Below, in pieces: positions 15,625 through 23,191 of a DNA stretch of 64,000 nt. A program made the translations under genes and the position numbers. Where the stretch lies: NCBI GenBank assembly GCA_963778675.1, contig CAVZVI010000014.1:496001-560000 (forward strand). The letters are read 5' to 3'. Source of the stretch: CAWCDJ01 sp963778675. GTDB taxonomy: Bacteria > Acidobacteriota > Terriglobia > Bryobacterales > Bryobacteraceae. Below the pieces are notes generated by a model that was given only the letters and a program-made list of their open reading frames with translations, did no database searches and had not been told where the DNA came from. Numbering within the stretch: the first letter of the stretch is position 1; every line of letters starts with the position of its first letter.

Positions 15625-16923
15625 ATGAAAAACAACGCTCGCTGGCATGGAATCGTAAGGCCCTACAGTTCGGAAGACGTGGAGCGCCTGCGCCCCTCGG
15701 TTCAGATTGAGTACACCCTCGCCCGTCTGGGGGCGGAACGCCTCTGGAAGCTGCTGCACGAGGAGGACGCCGTGCGCAGCCTGGGGGCGTTAACGGGGAA
15801 CCAGGCCGTTCAGCAGGTCCAGGCGGGCCTGCAGGCGATCTACGTAAGCGGCTGGCAGGTGGCGGGTGATTCCAACCTGGCCGGCCAGATGTACCCGGAC
15901 CAAAGCCTCTATCCCTCCAACAGCGTGCCCGCGCTGGTGCGCGCCATCAACAATGCGCTGCTGCGGGCCGACCAGGTGACCCGCATGGAGGGGAAGCCCG
16001 GGCCCCACTGGCTGGCACCGGTCGTGGCCGACGCCGAGGCGGGATTCGGAGGCCCGCTCAACACGTTCGAACTGATGAAAGCCATGATCGAAGCCGGGGC
16101 CGCGGCCGTGCACTTTGAAGATCAGCTATCTTCCGCAAAGAAGTGCGGCCATCTGGGCGGCAAGGTGGTGGTGCCGGTCCGCGAGTTCATCCAGAAGCTG
16201 GTGGCGGCGCGCCTGGCGGCGGATGTGCTCGGCGTTCCAACTGTCCTCATCGCCCGGACCGATGCCGACTCCGCGCGCCTGCTGCTCAGCGACGCCGACC
16301 CGCGGGATGAGCCGTTTCTGGACGGCAGGAAGACCGAGGAGGGTTTCTTTCACTATCTAGGCGGCCTGGACGCGGCCATCGCGCGCGGCTTGGCTTACGC
16401 CCCGTACGCGGACTTGATCTGGTGTGAAACCTCGGAGCCGGATCTCGAGCAGGCGCGGCGCTTTGCCGAGGGAATCCACGCCCACTACCCGGGAAAGCTG
16501 CTGGCCTACAACTGCTCCCCATCCTTCCACTGGAAGAGATTGCTTAACGATGCCGAGATCGCCGGGTTCCAGGCGCAGCTCGCGCAGTTGGGCTACCGGT
16601 TCCAATTCGTCACGCTCGCCGGATTCCATTCCCTGAACGGCGGAATGTTCGAACTGGCACGAGACTATGCCCGCACCGGGATGACGGCGTACGCGCGCCT
16701 GCAGGAGTGGGAGTTCGCGTTGGCGGCCAGCGACGGGTACTCCGCCGTCCGCCACCAGCAGTTCGTAGGCACTGGCTACTTCGATGCCGTGCAGATGACG
16801 ATTGCCGGCGGGCGCGCGGCAACCACGGCGCTCGAGGGCTCCACCGAAAAGGCGCAGTTCGGACAGGTGATGGCGCAGCCGGCTAGCGGTCCGGTCTCTG
16901 CAGGGCAAGGCGGTCCGCAATGA
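15625..16923 (+). CDS. aceA: Isocitrate lyase
   Basis: The 432-residue protein has the isocitrate lyase signature KKCGHLGGK at about residue 173, with the catalytic Cys. It also has the GGPLNTFELMK segment and the C-terminal FVTLAGFHSLN region. It splits isocitrate into glyoxylate and succinate, the committing step of the glyoxylate shunt needed for growth on acetate or fatty acids. Length equals the E. coli type (434). ATG 15625 has AGAAAGGAT just upstream. A longer upstream frame begins at 15502 but lacks similarity. The 3' end overlaps the convergent hydrolase by 41 bp. Confidence 0.95.
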   Translation: MKNNARWHGIVRPYSSEDVERLRPSVQIEYTLARLGAERLWKLLHEEDAVRSLGALTGNQAVQQVQAGLQAIYVSGWQVAGDSNLAGQMYPDQSLYPSNSVPALVRAINNALLRADQVTRMEGKPGPHWLAPVVADAEAGFGGPLNTFELMKAMIEAGAAAVHFEDQLSSAKKCGHLGGKVVVPVREFIQKLVAARLAADVLGVPTVLIARTDADSARLLLSDADPRDEPFLDGRKTEEGFFHYLGGLDAAIARGLAYAPYADLIWCETSEPDLEQARRFAEGIHAHYPGKLLAYNCSPSFHWKRLLNDAEIAGFQAQLAQLGYRFQFVTLAGFHSLNGGMFELARDYARTGMTAYARLQEWEFALAASDGYSAVRHQQFVGTGYFDAVQMTIAGGRAATTALEGSTEKAQFGQVMAQPASGPVSAGQGGPQ

Positions 16924-17632
16924 TTCCGTAAGCCACCGGGTTGAACGCCAGTCCGATGTGCGTTCCGCTCACGGCGAAATCTTTGTCCGGATCGCCGGTG
17001 ATGCAGTAGCGCCAGTCGACGAAGCCGTCCATGCGTGTATAAATGGCTGTCTCGGCAATGGTTTCGGGGAAGTCGCGGCGGAGCGAAGTGAGGAACGAGC
17101 AGGTGCACTGGCTCGTGTAACAGGTGGGCAGAACGGAGTTTCCCTGCGTGATGAGGATCCGTTTGCGGACGGATTCGACCGCCCGTTTCACCTGGGGGTG
17201 AAGCACCGTACCGCGAAAGGGTGAACCAAGGGTAATTACCGAAGCCACCTCCGACGGTTCCTCGGCCGCCGCCGACCGGGCGAGCAAGCCACCAAGGCTG
17301 TGGCCAAGCAGGTGAATCCTCCCACCCGTCTCGCGGCGAGCCCGTTCGATCGTTTGCTGCAGGCGGCTGCGGATCAGGAGGTTGGGGCACTCGGCGTTCA
17401 GTCCGATGCCCGAGTAGTAGGGCCGGTAGCCGATGCGCCGGAGCCAGGCATACATCTCCACCAGGTAGATGTCGCTACCCATAAAGCCGGGGATGATGAC
17501 TACCCCTGAGTCGTCTCCCCGCGGGACGCCAATACCGTAATACACGGGGGCCGCGTGAAGCAGGAGGACCTCAATGCCGAAGAGAGCCTCCTGCCAGAAT
17601 GGAAGTTCAGCGCCTACCGAATCATTCGGCAA
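16883..17632 (-). CDS. Alpha/beta hydrolase (lipase/esterase-like)
   Basis: The protein has an alpha/beta hydrolase fold. A glycine-rich oxyanion strand (GVVIIPGFMGSDIY) is followed by the nucleophile elbow GHSLGG, with a candidate Asp in GFVDW and His in SGTHIGL near the C-terminus. The PGFMGS segment resembles triacylglycerol lipase and cutinase-like esterases. No signal peptide is clear, so it may act in the cytoplasm or on granules. I place the start at TTG 17632, which follows AAGGGG with good spacing; the frame is open to 17668 and the true start is uncertain. It sits just after the phasin-like gene, so a granule depolymerase or lipase role is possible but unproven. Confidence 0.7.
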   Translation of the reverse strand: MPNDSVGAELPFWQEALFGIEVLLLHAAPVYYGIGVPRGDDSGVVIIPGFMGSDIYLVEMYAWLRRIGYRPYYSGIGLNAECPNLLIRSRLQQTIERARRETGGRIHLLGHSLGGLLARSAAAEEPSEVASVITLGSPFRGTVLHPQVKRAVESVRKRILITQGNSVLPTCYTSQCTCSFLTSLRRDFPETIAETAIYTRMDGFVDWRYCITGDPDKDFAVSGTHIGLAFNPVAYGIIADRLALQRPDR

Positions 17633-17717
17633 CCGACGGCCCCTTTTTTCCAGCGATCCCCTCGTCAATGGCTACTCGGACTACTTATCGCATTCTCCCC
17701 GAGACGAGGCGATCTGT

Positions 17718-17740
17718 CCATGTGGGCTTTTCCCACACGG
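17718..17740 (-). terminator. Hairpin after phasin-like gene
   Basis: Read on the minus strand, a 9-bp stem (CCGTGTGGG with CCCACATGG, one G-T pair) encloses the loop AAAAG. It lies about 15 bases after the phasin-like stop. There is no U-tract, so it may be a weak terminator or a 3' stabilising structure rather than a classic intrinsic terminator. Confidence 0.5.
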
Positions 17741-17754
17741 GTCTGTCCGGTGGA

Positions 17755-18687
17755 TCAGGCGGGCACCGGCGTCGCGGCCTTGGCGGTCCGCTTGCGCGGC
17801 GGAGCCTTACGTTTCGAGGCCCGAGGAGCTTCCGCAGTCACCTTGGCGGCCGGCTTGGACATCACTTCGAGAAGCGCCTTTTGAGCGGCCACAAAGCTCC
17901 CGACGGTCTGCCGGGTCAGGTCGCTCAGGGTGAGCGGCGGAAACGGGTTCATCACCTCCACGGTCTTCTTTACGACCTTCGCGTTGACGGCCATCTGCTG
18001 TGCGGCGATATCGAGCAGCTTCTTTTGGGCATCGATGAATGCCTCGACGGCTTCACGAGCCAGGGTTGCGATCTCGGCATTCTTCGCGTGTGCGCCGCCC
18101 TTGCCGTTCTTGGCGCCGGTGGCATGTGCGGTCTCCTCAGCCACTACATCGAGGAACTTCTTCTGGCTCCGGACAAAGGTCTCCATGGCTTCGCGGGCCA
18201 GTTCCGCAAGGGGCTTGCCGTCGAACGGCCGGCCCTCTTTGACCGCGTCAATCCAGGTGTCGGTCTGCTTAGCCGCAATGGTCAGGAAGTGCTCCTGCAT
18301 GTCGATGAACGTATCGATACCGCGGCGCAGCAGCTCCGTCACAGCGGCGAGCGGCGGCACGCCGGCGGTCCGCTCCTGGACGCCACCCACCAGGATTTCG
18401 TTCTGGCGCTGCGCGAGTTGGAGCAGCACCCGCTGGGCCGCGATGAAGTTCGAGATCCCTTCGCCGGCGATTTCGGTAGTCGCAGCCACCGGGGCAGTGC
18501 GCGCGGTGGACAGGCGTTCGCGGACAGCGTTGAACGTGCCGGCGTTCTGCCGCATCACCAGGTCCATCAGGATCCGCTGGGTGGCGAAGAAGCTTTCCGT
18601 CCCCTGGCGGACCCATTCGGCAACCAGGGAGAAGGGAGAGGTATCCCGGGCACGCGCGGCGGCCTCGGGCTTGGTTTTGACTGGCAT
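17755..18687 (-). CDS. Six-repeat phasin-like protein with H1-like basic tail
   Basis: The 310-residue protein has six helical repeats, each marked by F-x(2-3)-Q, with anchors at Q37, Q85, Q131, Q175, Q221 and Q269, so the unit is 44-48 residues (for example ETFVRSQKKFLDVVAEE and EAFIDAQKKLLDIAAQQ). Typical phasins carry one phasin domain of about 100-120 residues. The last 30 residues are Lys/Arg/Ala/Pro-rich (SKRKAPPRKRTAKAA), like the histone-H1-type tail of Pseudomonas PhaF, which ties PHA granules to DNA. The start ATG 18687 follows AAGGAG with good spacing. It is divergent from phaR across a shared control region, which supports granule association. No PHA synthase gene is in the window. 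Confidence 0.72.
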   Translation of the reverse strand: MPVKTKPEAAARARDTSPFSLVAEWVRQGTESFFATQRILMDLVMRQNAGTFNAVRERLSTARTAPVAATTEIAGEGISNFIAAQRVLLQLAQRQNEILVGGVQERTAGVPPLAAVTELLRRGIDTFIDMQEHFLTIAAKQTDTWIDAVKEGRPFDGKPLAELAREAMETFVRSQKKFLDVVAEETAHATGAKNGKGGAHAKNAEIATLAREAVEAFIDAQKKLLDIAAQQMAVNAKVVKKTVEVMNPFPPLTLSDLTRQTVGSFVAAQKALLEVMSKPAAKVTAEAPRASKRKAPPRKRTAKAATPVPA

Positions 18688-18702
18688 AATCACTCCTTGG
18701 AT

Positions 18703-18717
18703 TGCTGCATTGCAGCA
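18703..18717. promoter_or_regulatory. PhaR-type palindromic operator TGCTGCA-T-TGCAGCA
   Basis: Perfect 7-base arms around a single T lie just downstream of the -10 of the phasin-like promoter. PhaR proteins are known to bind TGC-rich palindromes of the CTGC/GCAG type. A second half-site TGCAGCA overlaps the phaR start codon (18779-18785), which would allow autoregulation. Binding is inferred. Confidence 0.65.
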
Positions 18718-18726
18718 TCCAATAGA

Positions 18727-18755
18727 ATGATAGATCTGTTGGCATTTTGTGTCAA
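18727..18755 (-). promoter_or_regulatory. Sigma-70 promoter of the phasin-like gene
   Basis: On the minus strand TTGACA (18750-18755) and TATCAT (18727-18732) are separated by exactly 17 bases. Transcription would start near 18720, placing the palindrome at about +3 to +17, a classic repressor position. Confidence 0.7.
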
Positions 18756-18777
18756 GATGGAAGAGGGCGGTTTTGCA

Positions 18778-19281
18778 ATGCAGCAGGCGACGGTAGTGAT
18801 CCGGAAATATCCGAACCGGCGGTTATATGACACATCCGCGGGCCGTTACGTCAACCTGGAGGACGTCGCGGCCCTCATCCGCCAGGGCGCCGATGTCCAG
18901 GTGGTGGATGCCAAGACGGGGGAAGACCTCACACGCGTTATCCTGACCCAGATCATCGTGGAAGACGCGAAAGGCCAGCCCACCGGCCTGCCGCTGGAAC
19001 TGCTGAGGCAGTTGATCATGGCCACGGACCGTGCCGGCCAGGAGTTCATCATGTGGTACCTGAAGTCGGCGTTCGACGCCTACCAGAAGGTGCAGGAGAC
19101 GGTGCAAAGCCGCCTGACATCACCGTTTCAGATGGTGCGGAACTTTTTGACGCCGCAGCCGGGCGAAGGCGAGCTCGAAGAACTGCGGCGGAAGGTGGCC
19201 GAATTGGAAGCGGAGACGAGGCGCGCGAAGCCGCGCCCGAAGCCGCGTCCCAAGAGCCGCAACCGCAAGGGAGCGGGTTGA
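18778..19281 (+). CDS. phaR: Polyhydroxyalkanoate synthesis regulator PhaR
   Basis: The 167-residue protein starts with the PHA accumulation regulator DNA-binding domain (VVIRKYPNRRLYDTSAGRYV, about residues 6-25, extending to about 65). The PHB_acc segment follows (about 70-115, LPLELLRQLIMATD), then a Glu/Arg helix and a basic Pro/Lys tail. PhaR binds both PHA and DNA, repressing phasin genes until polymer accumulates. I chose ATG 18778, preceded by AAGAGG; ATG 18757 is an alternative adding seven residues. It is divergent from the phasin-like gene, and its end abuts the UbiB-like gene. Confidence 0.9.
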   Translation: MQQATVVIRKYPNRRLYDTSAGRYVNLEDVAALIRQGADVQVVDAKTGEDLTRVILTQIIVEDAKGQPTGLPLELLRQLIMATDRAGQEFIMWYLKSAFDAYQKVQETVQSRLTSPFQMVRNFLTPQPGEGELEELRRKVAELEAETRRAKPRPKPRPKSRNRKGAG

Positions 19282-19289
19282 GGATCGCC

Positions 19290-20861
19290 GTGACCCTGTC
19301 GTTTGACGTTTCCACCTTTGTCCCCGTTGACGTGCTGGTTCCCGAGTCCGCGGCGCGCTGGCGACCGCTGGTCGAAGATGCCATGCGCTTCATCTTCTCG
19401 AAGCTCCCCGCACAGCGCGTGTCGGCGAAGCTGGCCGAACAGATGGCGCTGCCTCTCGACACCCCGCCGGAGAGACGATTGATCCGGCTGATCTCCCGTA
19501 TGCCGGGCCTGCAGAAGATCGGCCAGGTGCTGGCGCGGAACCGCAGGATTCCTGCCGCCCTGCGCACGGCCTTGACCGACCTGGAAAACGGGATGTCCGA
19601 CACCACGGCGGCTGAAATCCAGGCCATCCTCCGCGACCGGCTGGGAGACCGGCTCGACCGCTACGCCGTCCGGATCGAAGATCGCATCCTCTCCGAGGCC
19701 AGTGTCAGCGCGGTGATCCGGTTCAACTGGCGGAACCCCGACCGGGAGCGGGAGCGCGGCGTCTTTAAAGTGCTGAAACCGTACGTTCCCGCCTGTTTCG
19801 CCGAGGACATGCGGCTGCTGCAGGAGCTCGGTGCGTACCTGACCTCGCCGGAGCGCGGCTACAGCTTCGCCGTCCGCGAAGTGAACGAGATGATCACCGA
19901 AGTCCGGCTGCTGCTCGAGCATGAGCTGGATTTCGCCCGCGAGCAGGCCACTCTTGCGGAAGCGGCGCGCACCTACCGCTCGACGATCGGAATTCGCGTG
20001 CCGCGAGTGATCGGGGAGCTCTGCGGCGAGGATATCACGGCGATGAGCGAGGAGAGCGGAGTCAAAGTCACCGACGCGGTTCCCCATTCGCCGATCCGCC
20101 GGCTACGCATCGCCGAACAGTTGATCGAAGCCCTCATTGCGGTGCCGCTCTTCTCCGGCAAGGACCAGTCCGTCTTCCATGCCGATCCCCACGCGGGAAA
20201 CCTGCTGTACGACGAGGCTAACCGCGAGCTGGTAATTCTCGACTGGGCTTTGGCGGAGCGCCTGACCTTGAGCTCGCGGCGGCACCTGATGCTGCTGGCT
20301 GTCATGATGGCGCTGCGCAGCCGGGAGGGCGTGCGCGCGGCGATCCGGGGCTTGCGCCGGGAGGACCGGGGCCGGAGCAGGCAGCCATTGTGGGTGATCG
20401 ATCGCTCCGTCGACCACTACTTCGACCACCTTCCGGCGAATGCCTCGCCGGGGGTCCTGGACGGCATGAGGCTGATGGACGAAATTGCGCTGCAGGGTGT
20501 ACATTTTGCGCCTGCGCTGTTTCTGTTCCGTAAGAGCCTGTTTACCCTGGATGGGGTTCTACAGGACGTCGCCGGCTCTGGGGTGCGTATCGACCGGGCG
20601 ATGGCGCGCCACTTCCTGACTCGATGGGCCGCCAGTTTCGGCCTCTTTTACAGTCCGCTCGGAATGAGAGATTTGCTCTCGGTGGAATGGAACGCGCTGC
20701 TCTATCCTGCGCGGTCGCTCACACATCGCTTGGGATGGGACGCTATCGATTCCGGCCGTGTTTCTCGTGGCTCGACACCCAGTCCGAAGAAGAAATCGCG
20801 GCCCCAAGAGAAATCTCGCCGGCCAGGGCCACGCCGGCCACGATCTCCGCGAGCCGGTTGA
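19290..20861 (+). CDS. AarF/UbiB (ABC1) family atypical kinase
   Basis: The 523-residue protein has ABC1/UbiB kinase features: a region about residues 120-200 with FKVLKP (the Lys), EHELDFAREQ, the catalytic segment HADPHAGNLLYDE, and a metal-binding VILDWALAE. UbiB proteins are needed for ubiquinone or other prenyl-lipid metabolism. I chose GTG 19290 because GAGG lies six bases upstream and it starts just after the phaR stop; TTG 19278 is another option. The basic C-terminal tail (from about residue 485: PKKKSRPQEKSRRPG) has no family counterpart and lies in a 119-bp antisense overlap with the HMG-CoA reductase 3' end. Confidence 0.85.
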   Translation: MTLSFDVSTFVPVDVLVPESAARWRPLVEDAMRFIFSKLPAQRVSAKLAEQMALPLDTPPERRLIRLISRMPGLQKIGQVLARNRRIPAALRTALTDLENGMSDTTAAEIQAILRDRLGDRLDRYAVRIEDRILSEASVSAVIRFNWRNPDRERERGVFKVLKPYVPACFAEDMRLLQELGAYLTSPERGYSFAVREVNEMITEVRLLLEHELDFAREQATLAEAARTYRSTIGIRVPRVIGELCGEDITAMSEESGVKVTDAVPHSPIRRLRIAEQLIEALIAVPLFSGKDQSVFHADPHAGNLLYDEANRELVILDWALAERLTLSSRRHLMLLAVMMALRSREGVRAAIRGLRREDRGRSRQPLWVIDRSVDHYFDHLPANASPGVLDGMRLMDEIALQGVHFAPALFLFRKSLFTLDGVLQDVAGSGVRIDRAMARHFLTRWAASFGLFYSPLGMRDLLSVEWNALLYPARSLTHRLGWDAIDSGRVSRGSTPSPKKKSRPQEKSRRPGPRRPRSPRAG

Positions 20862-22281
20862 CCTTACCCTTTCCGAAGCACTGCAGAATCTCCAGGCATT
20901 CCCGCTGGGTTGGGAGGCCGGTTCCGCCCCCGTGGGTGGCTACGATCAGCGACGGGATGGTGAGCGAGAGATAGAGGCCGCCGGACGGGGTCAGCTCCGA
21001 ATAGAGAATCCCGGCCGCGGATTCGGCGACATTGGCTACATCCTGCCCGGTGGCAATGAACATGGCGGTGATGCCATTGGCGGATTGCGCCCCGTTATTA
21101 TTCGCACCTGAGAGAAACGCCCCGATGTTCGCTACGCCATAGTGGTGCGCCAGTTGCTGCGGTTCCACTCGAAGATGGCGCACCAGGACGTCGCGCGTAA
21201 GAGTCGCCTCGGCCGTGACCCGTTTGCCGCGGGTTCTCAGCATGTTGATCTGCGAAGCCTTCTTGTCGGTGGCGAAATTGGATTCCAGATAGAAGTCGGT
21301 GACGTCCGGAAAGCGGCCGAGAATCCAATTGCAGGCGGCAAAGGTGGCGCGGCCGACCATGTTTTGCCCGGCGGCATCGCCCGTGCTGAAGTTGAATCGC
21401 AGGTAAACGAACTTGCTGGCAACGTAGGGGTCGATGGACTGCAGCCTGGCAACGCTGGACGTGCTTTCCGCTTCTCTGCGGATGGCGGAGAGGTTTTCCG
21501 CCACCCAGACGACGAAGTCGCGGCCGGCCCGCGCATCGCGAAACACGAAGACCGGCGCCCGCTGCATGGCGTCGGCAACCACGGTCGCACGGACGCCTCC
21601 GCACAATCCCAGGATCTTCATGCCGCGGCTGTAGGACGCCACCAGGGTGCCCTCGGAGGTGGCCAGCGGAATCAGGAACTCGCCTTCCGCGTGCTCCCCG
21701 TGCATCAGCAGCGGGCCTGCCAGCCCGATGGGCACCTGCGCCACACCGAGAAAATTCTCGCAATTGCCGCGGGTCACGTGGGGGTCGAAGGAGTGGTGCA
21801 CAAGGTGCTGCAGCTTGAGGCCGGCGCTCCGTTCGACCATCGCCCGGCGCCGGTTCACGATTTCCGGAGTGTAGTCGTCGGCTTCACTCCGCGGGACTCG
21901 CTTGCCGCACCCGTCTTCCTCCGCCACGGTATCTTCGACCTTCAGCTTGAGGGCCCCAAAGGGCCGGGCATCGAAGGCGATTTCGATGTGGTGTCTGGTC
22001 TTGGGAAGTTCAGGAAGATCCGTCTGGATGGTAACGGTGGAACTGAGGGGGAAAGCGAGGGGGTGCGCCTCGTTGACCTGGCCGGGACTAAGCACCCGCC
22101 CGTCGCCCAGGTCGATTTGAACTTGCTCGAGCGGGACTGGCTGCCCGTCGATGGCGAGGCTGCGGAGTCCGACCAGCTCCGCATCGCTCAGCCTGTTCTT
22201 CAACCGGAACTGGGCGCCGCGATCCGTGTTCTTGAGGCTGCCGATCGTATACAGCCGCTGGAGCAGGAAGTTGGGGATCAT
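20743..22281 (-). CDS. HMG-CoA reductase, class I-like
   Basis: The 512-residue protein carries the HMG-CoA reductase signatures: ENFLGVAQVPIGLAGP, catalytic Glu in SEGTLVAS, DAAGQNM, catalytic Lys in FATDKKAS, catalytic Asp in ATGQDVANV, GGGTGLPTQ, and the C-terminal catalytic His in SSHEKHGRNR. Overall it looks like the class I (eukaryote/archaea-type) enzyme rather than the class II Pseudomonas form. The first ~135 residues are an extra N-terminal domain with beta-rich character and no recognised family. It reduces HMG-CoA to mevalonate, usually with NADPH. ATG 22281 was chosen over 22296 because the family-like sequence begins at MIPNFLL. No other mevalonate gene is in the window. Confidence 0.88.
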   Translation of the reverse strand: MIPNFLLQRLYTIGSLKNTDRGAQFRLKNRLSDAELVGLRSLAIDGQPVPLEQVQIDLGDGRVLSPGQVNEAHPLAFPLSSTVTIQTDLPELPKTRHHIEIAFDARPFGALKLKVEDTVAEEDGCGKRVPRSEADDYTPEIVNRRRAMVERSAGLKLQHLVHHSFDPHVTRGNCENFLGVAQVPIGLAGPLLMHGEHAEGEFLIPLATSEGTLVASYSRGMKILGLCGGVRATVVADAMQRAPVFVFRDARAGRDFVVWVAENLSAIRREAESTSSVARLQSIDPYVASKFVYLRFNFSTGDAAGQNMVGRATFAACNWILGRFPDVTDFYLESNFATDKKASQINMLRTRGKRVTAEATLTRDVLVRHLRVEPQQLAHHYGVANIGAFLSGANNNGAQSANGITAMFIATGQDVANVAESAAGILYSELTPSGGLYLSLTIPSLIVATHGGGTGLPTQRECLEILQCFGKGKVNRLAEIVAGVALAGEISLGAAISSSDWVSSHEKHGRNR

Positions 22282-22360
22282 AAGGGGTTCCCACACGTTC
22301 CAAAACCGAATTGTAGGAGAGCGCGCAGGTTATGGCAATGACAATTCGTAATAAGAGGTC

Positions 22361-22389
22361 TTGAACTACGATCGGGAAAGCACAATAAT
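22361..22389 (+). promoter_or_regulatory. Sigma-70 promoter of the beta-barrel gene
   Basis: TTGAAC (22361-22366) and AATAAT (22384-22389) are 17 bases apart. A start near 22396 leaves a leader of about 85 bases with an AGGAGG site directly before the ATG at 22481. A separate inverted repeat CGAATTGT/ACAATTCG (22307-22314, 22341-22348) lies upstream in the divergent region. Confidence 0.55.
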
Positions 22390-22480
22390 CGAGCTACGCG
22401 ACCATCCGCCGCGACCACGGCGAAATTCGTGAACTTCTCGTCGTGGAGGGTCGCCAGCAAAGTCGTTAAGAGGAGGCTGA

Positions 22481-23191
22481 ATGCGATTTTCCAGGGCCAT
22501 CCGTTACATGTGGGTGTTTTTGCTGCTGGCGCCGTCCGCATCTGCGCAGCAGACATATGTATCCCGCTACGATTTATTCACCGGGTATACGTTTTTATAC
22601 AGTCCGTCGGTCGGTCTGTTCGAAAACGGCTTTCACGCACAAGTTGGTGTGAGGCCAAAGACCTGGTACTCCGTCGGGTTCGATTACAGTATTTCGGCTG
22701 GCGACCTGACGATTACACCTAACCTGCTGCCGAGCGCGCTGCAGCAGCAACTCGGGGCGCAGCTCGCCGGACTGGCGGCGGCCGGCTTACTTCCGCCCGG
22801 CTACCAGCTGGCGGTGCCCACCCGGTCCCGGACCCAGACGTTTGCCATGGGGCCTCAGCTCGCGTATCGCCATTTCTCGAAAGTGACGCTATTCGTGAGG
22901 CCGTCGTTAGGGGCCATCCGAGAAGTCGCGACACCGCACCCGGCGGATCCGATTGCGGCGGCGATTGTCGCGCAACTGACCCCGTCGGGAAGGAAGACGG
23001 ACTGGACCGGGTTCTACGGGTTCGGCTACGGCTTCGATCTGCTCCTCACCAAGCACTTCGGCATCCGGACCCAGGGCGACCTGGTGTGGGACCACCTGTT
23101 CAACGACCTGCTGGCCAACGGCCGGTGGACCACGCGCTTCTCGGTCGGTCCCTGTTTCAATTTCGGGCGGAACATCGCCGAGCATCACTAG
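22481..23191 (+). CDS. Outer-membrane beta-barrel protein (hypothetical)
   Basis: The 236-residue protein has a signal peptide (MRFSRAIRYMWVFLLLAPSASA). Alternating polar/hydrophobic strands follow, with aromatic residues such as YDLFTGYTFLYS, WYSVGFDYS, WTGFYGFGYGFDL and FSVGPCFNF. These suggest a small 8-strand-type outer-membrane barrel. The C-terminus (FNFGRNIAEHH) does not end in the usual aromatic, but strand FSVGPCFNFG lies just before. The function is unknown. AGGAGG immediately precedes ATG. The 3' end overlaps the convergent GMC gene by 35 bp. It is divergent from HMG-CoA reductase. Confidence 0.65.
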   Translation: MRFSRAIRYMWVFLLLAPSASAQQTYVSRYDLFTGYTFLYSPSVGLFENGFHAQVGVRPKTWYSVGFDYSISAGDLTITPNLLPSALQQQLGAQLAGLAAAGLLPPGYQLAVPTRSRTQTFAMGPQLAYRHFSKVTLFVRPSLGAIREVATPHPADPIAAAIVAQLTPSGRKTDWTGFYGFGYGFDLLLTKHFGIRTQGDLVWDHLFNDLLANGRWTTRFSVGPCFNFGRNIAEHH

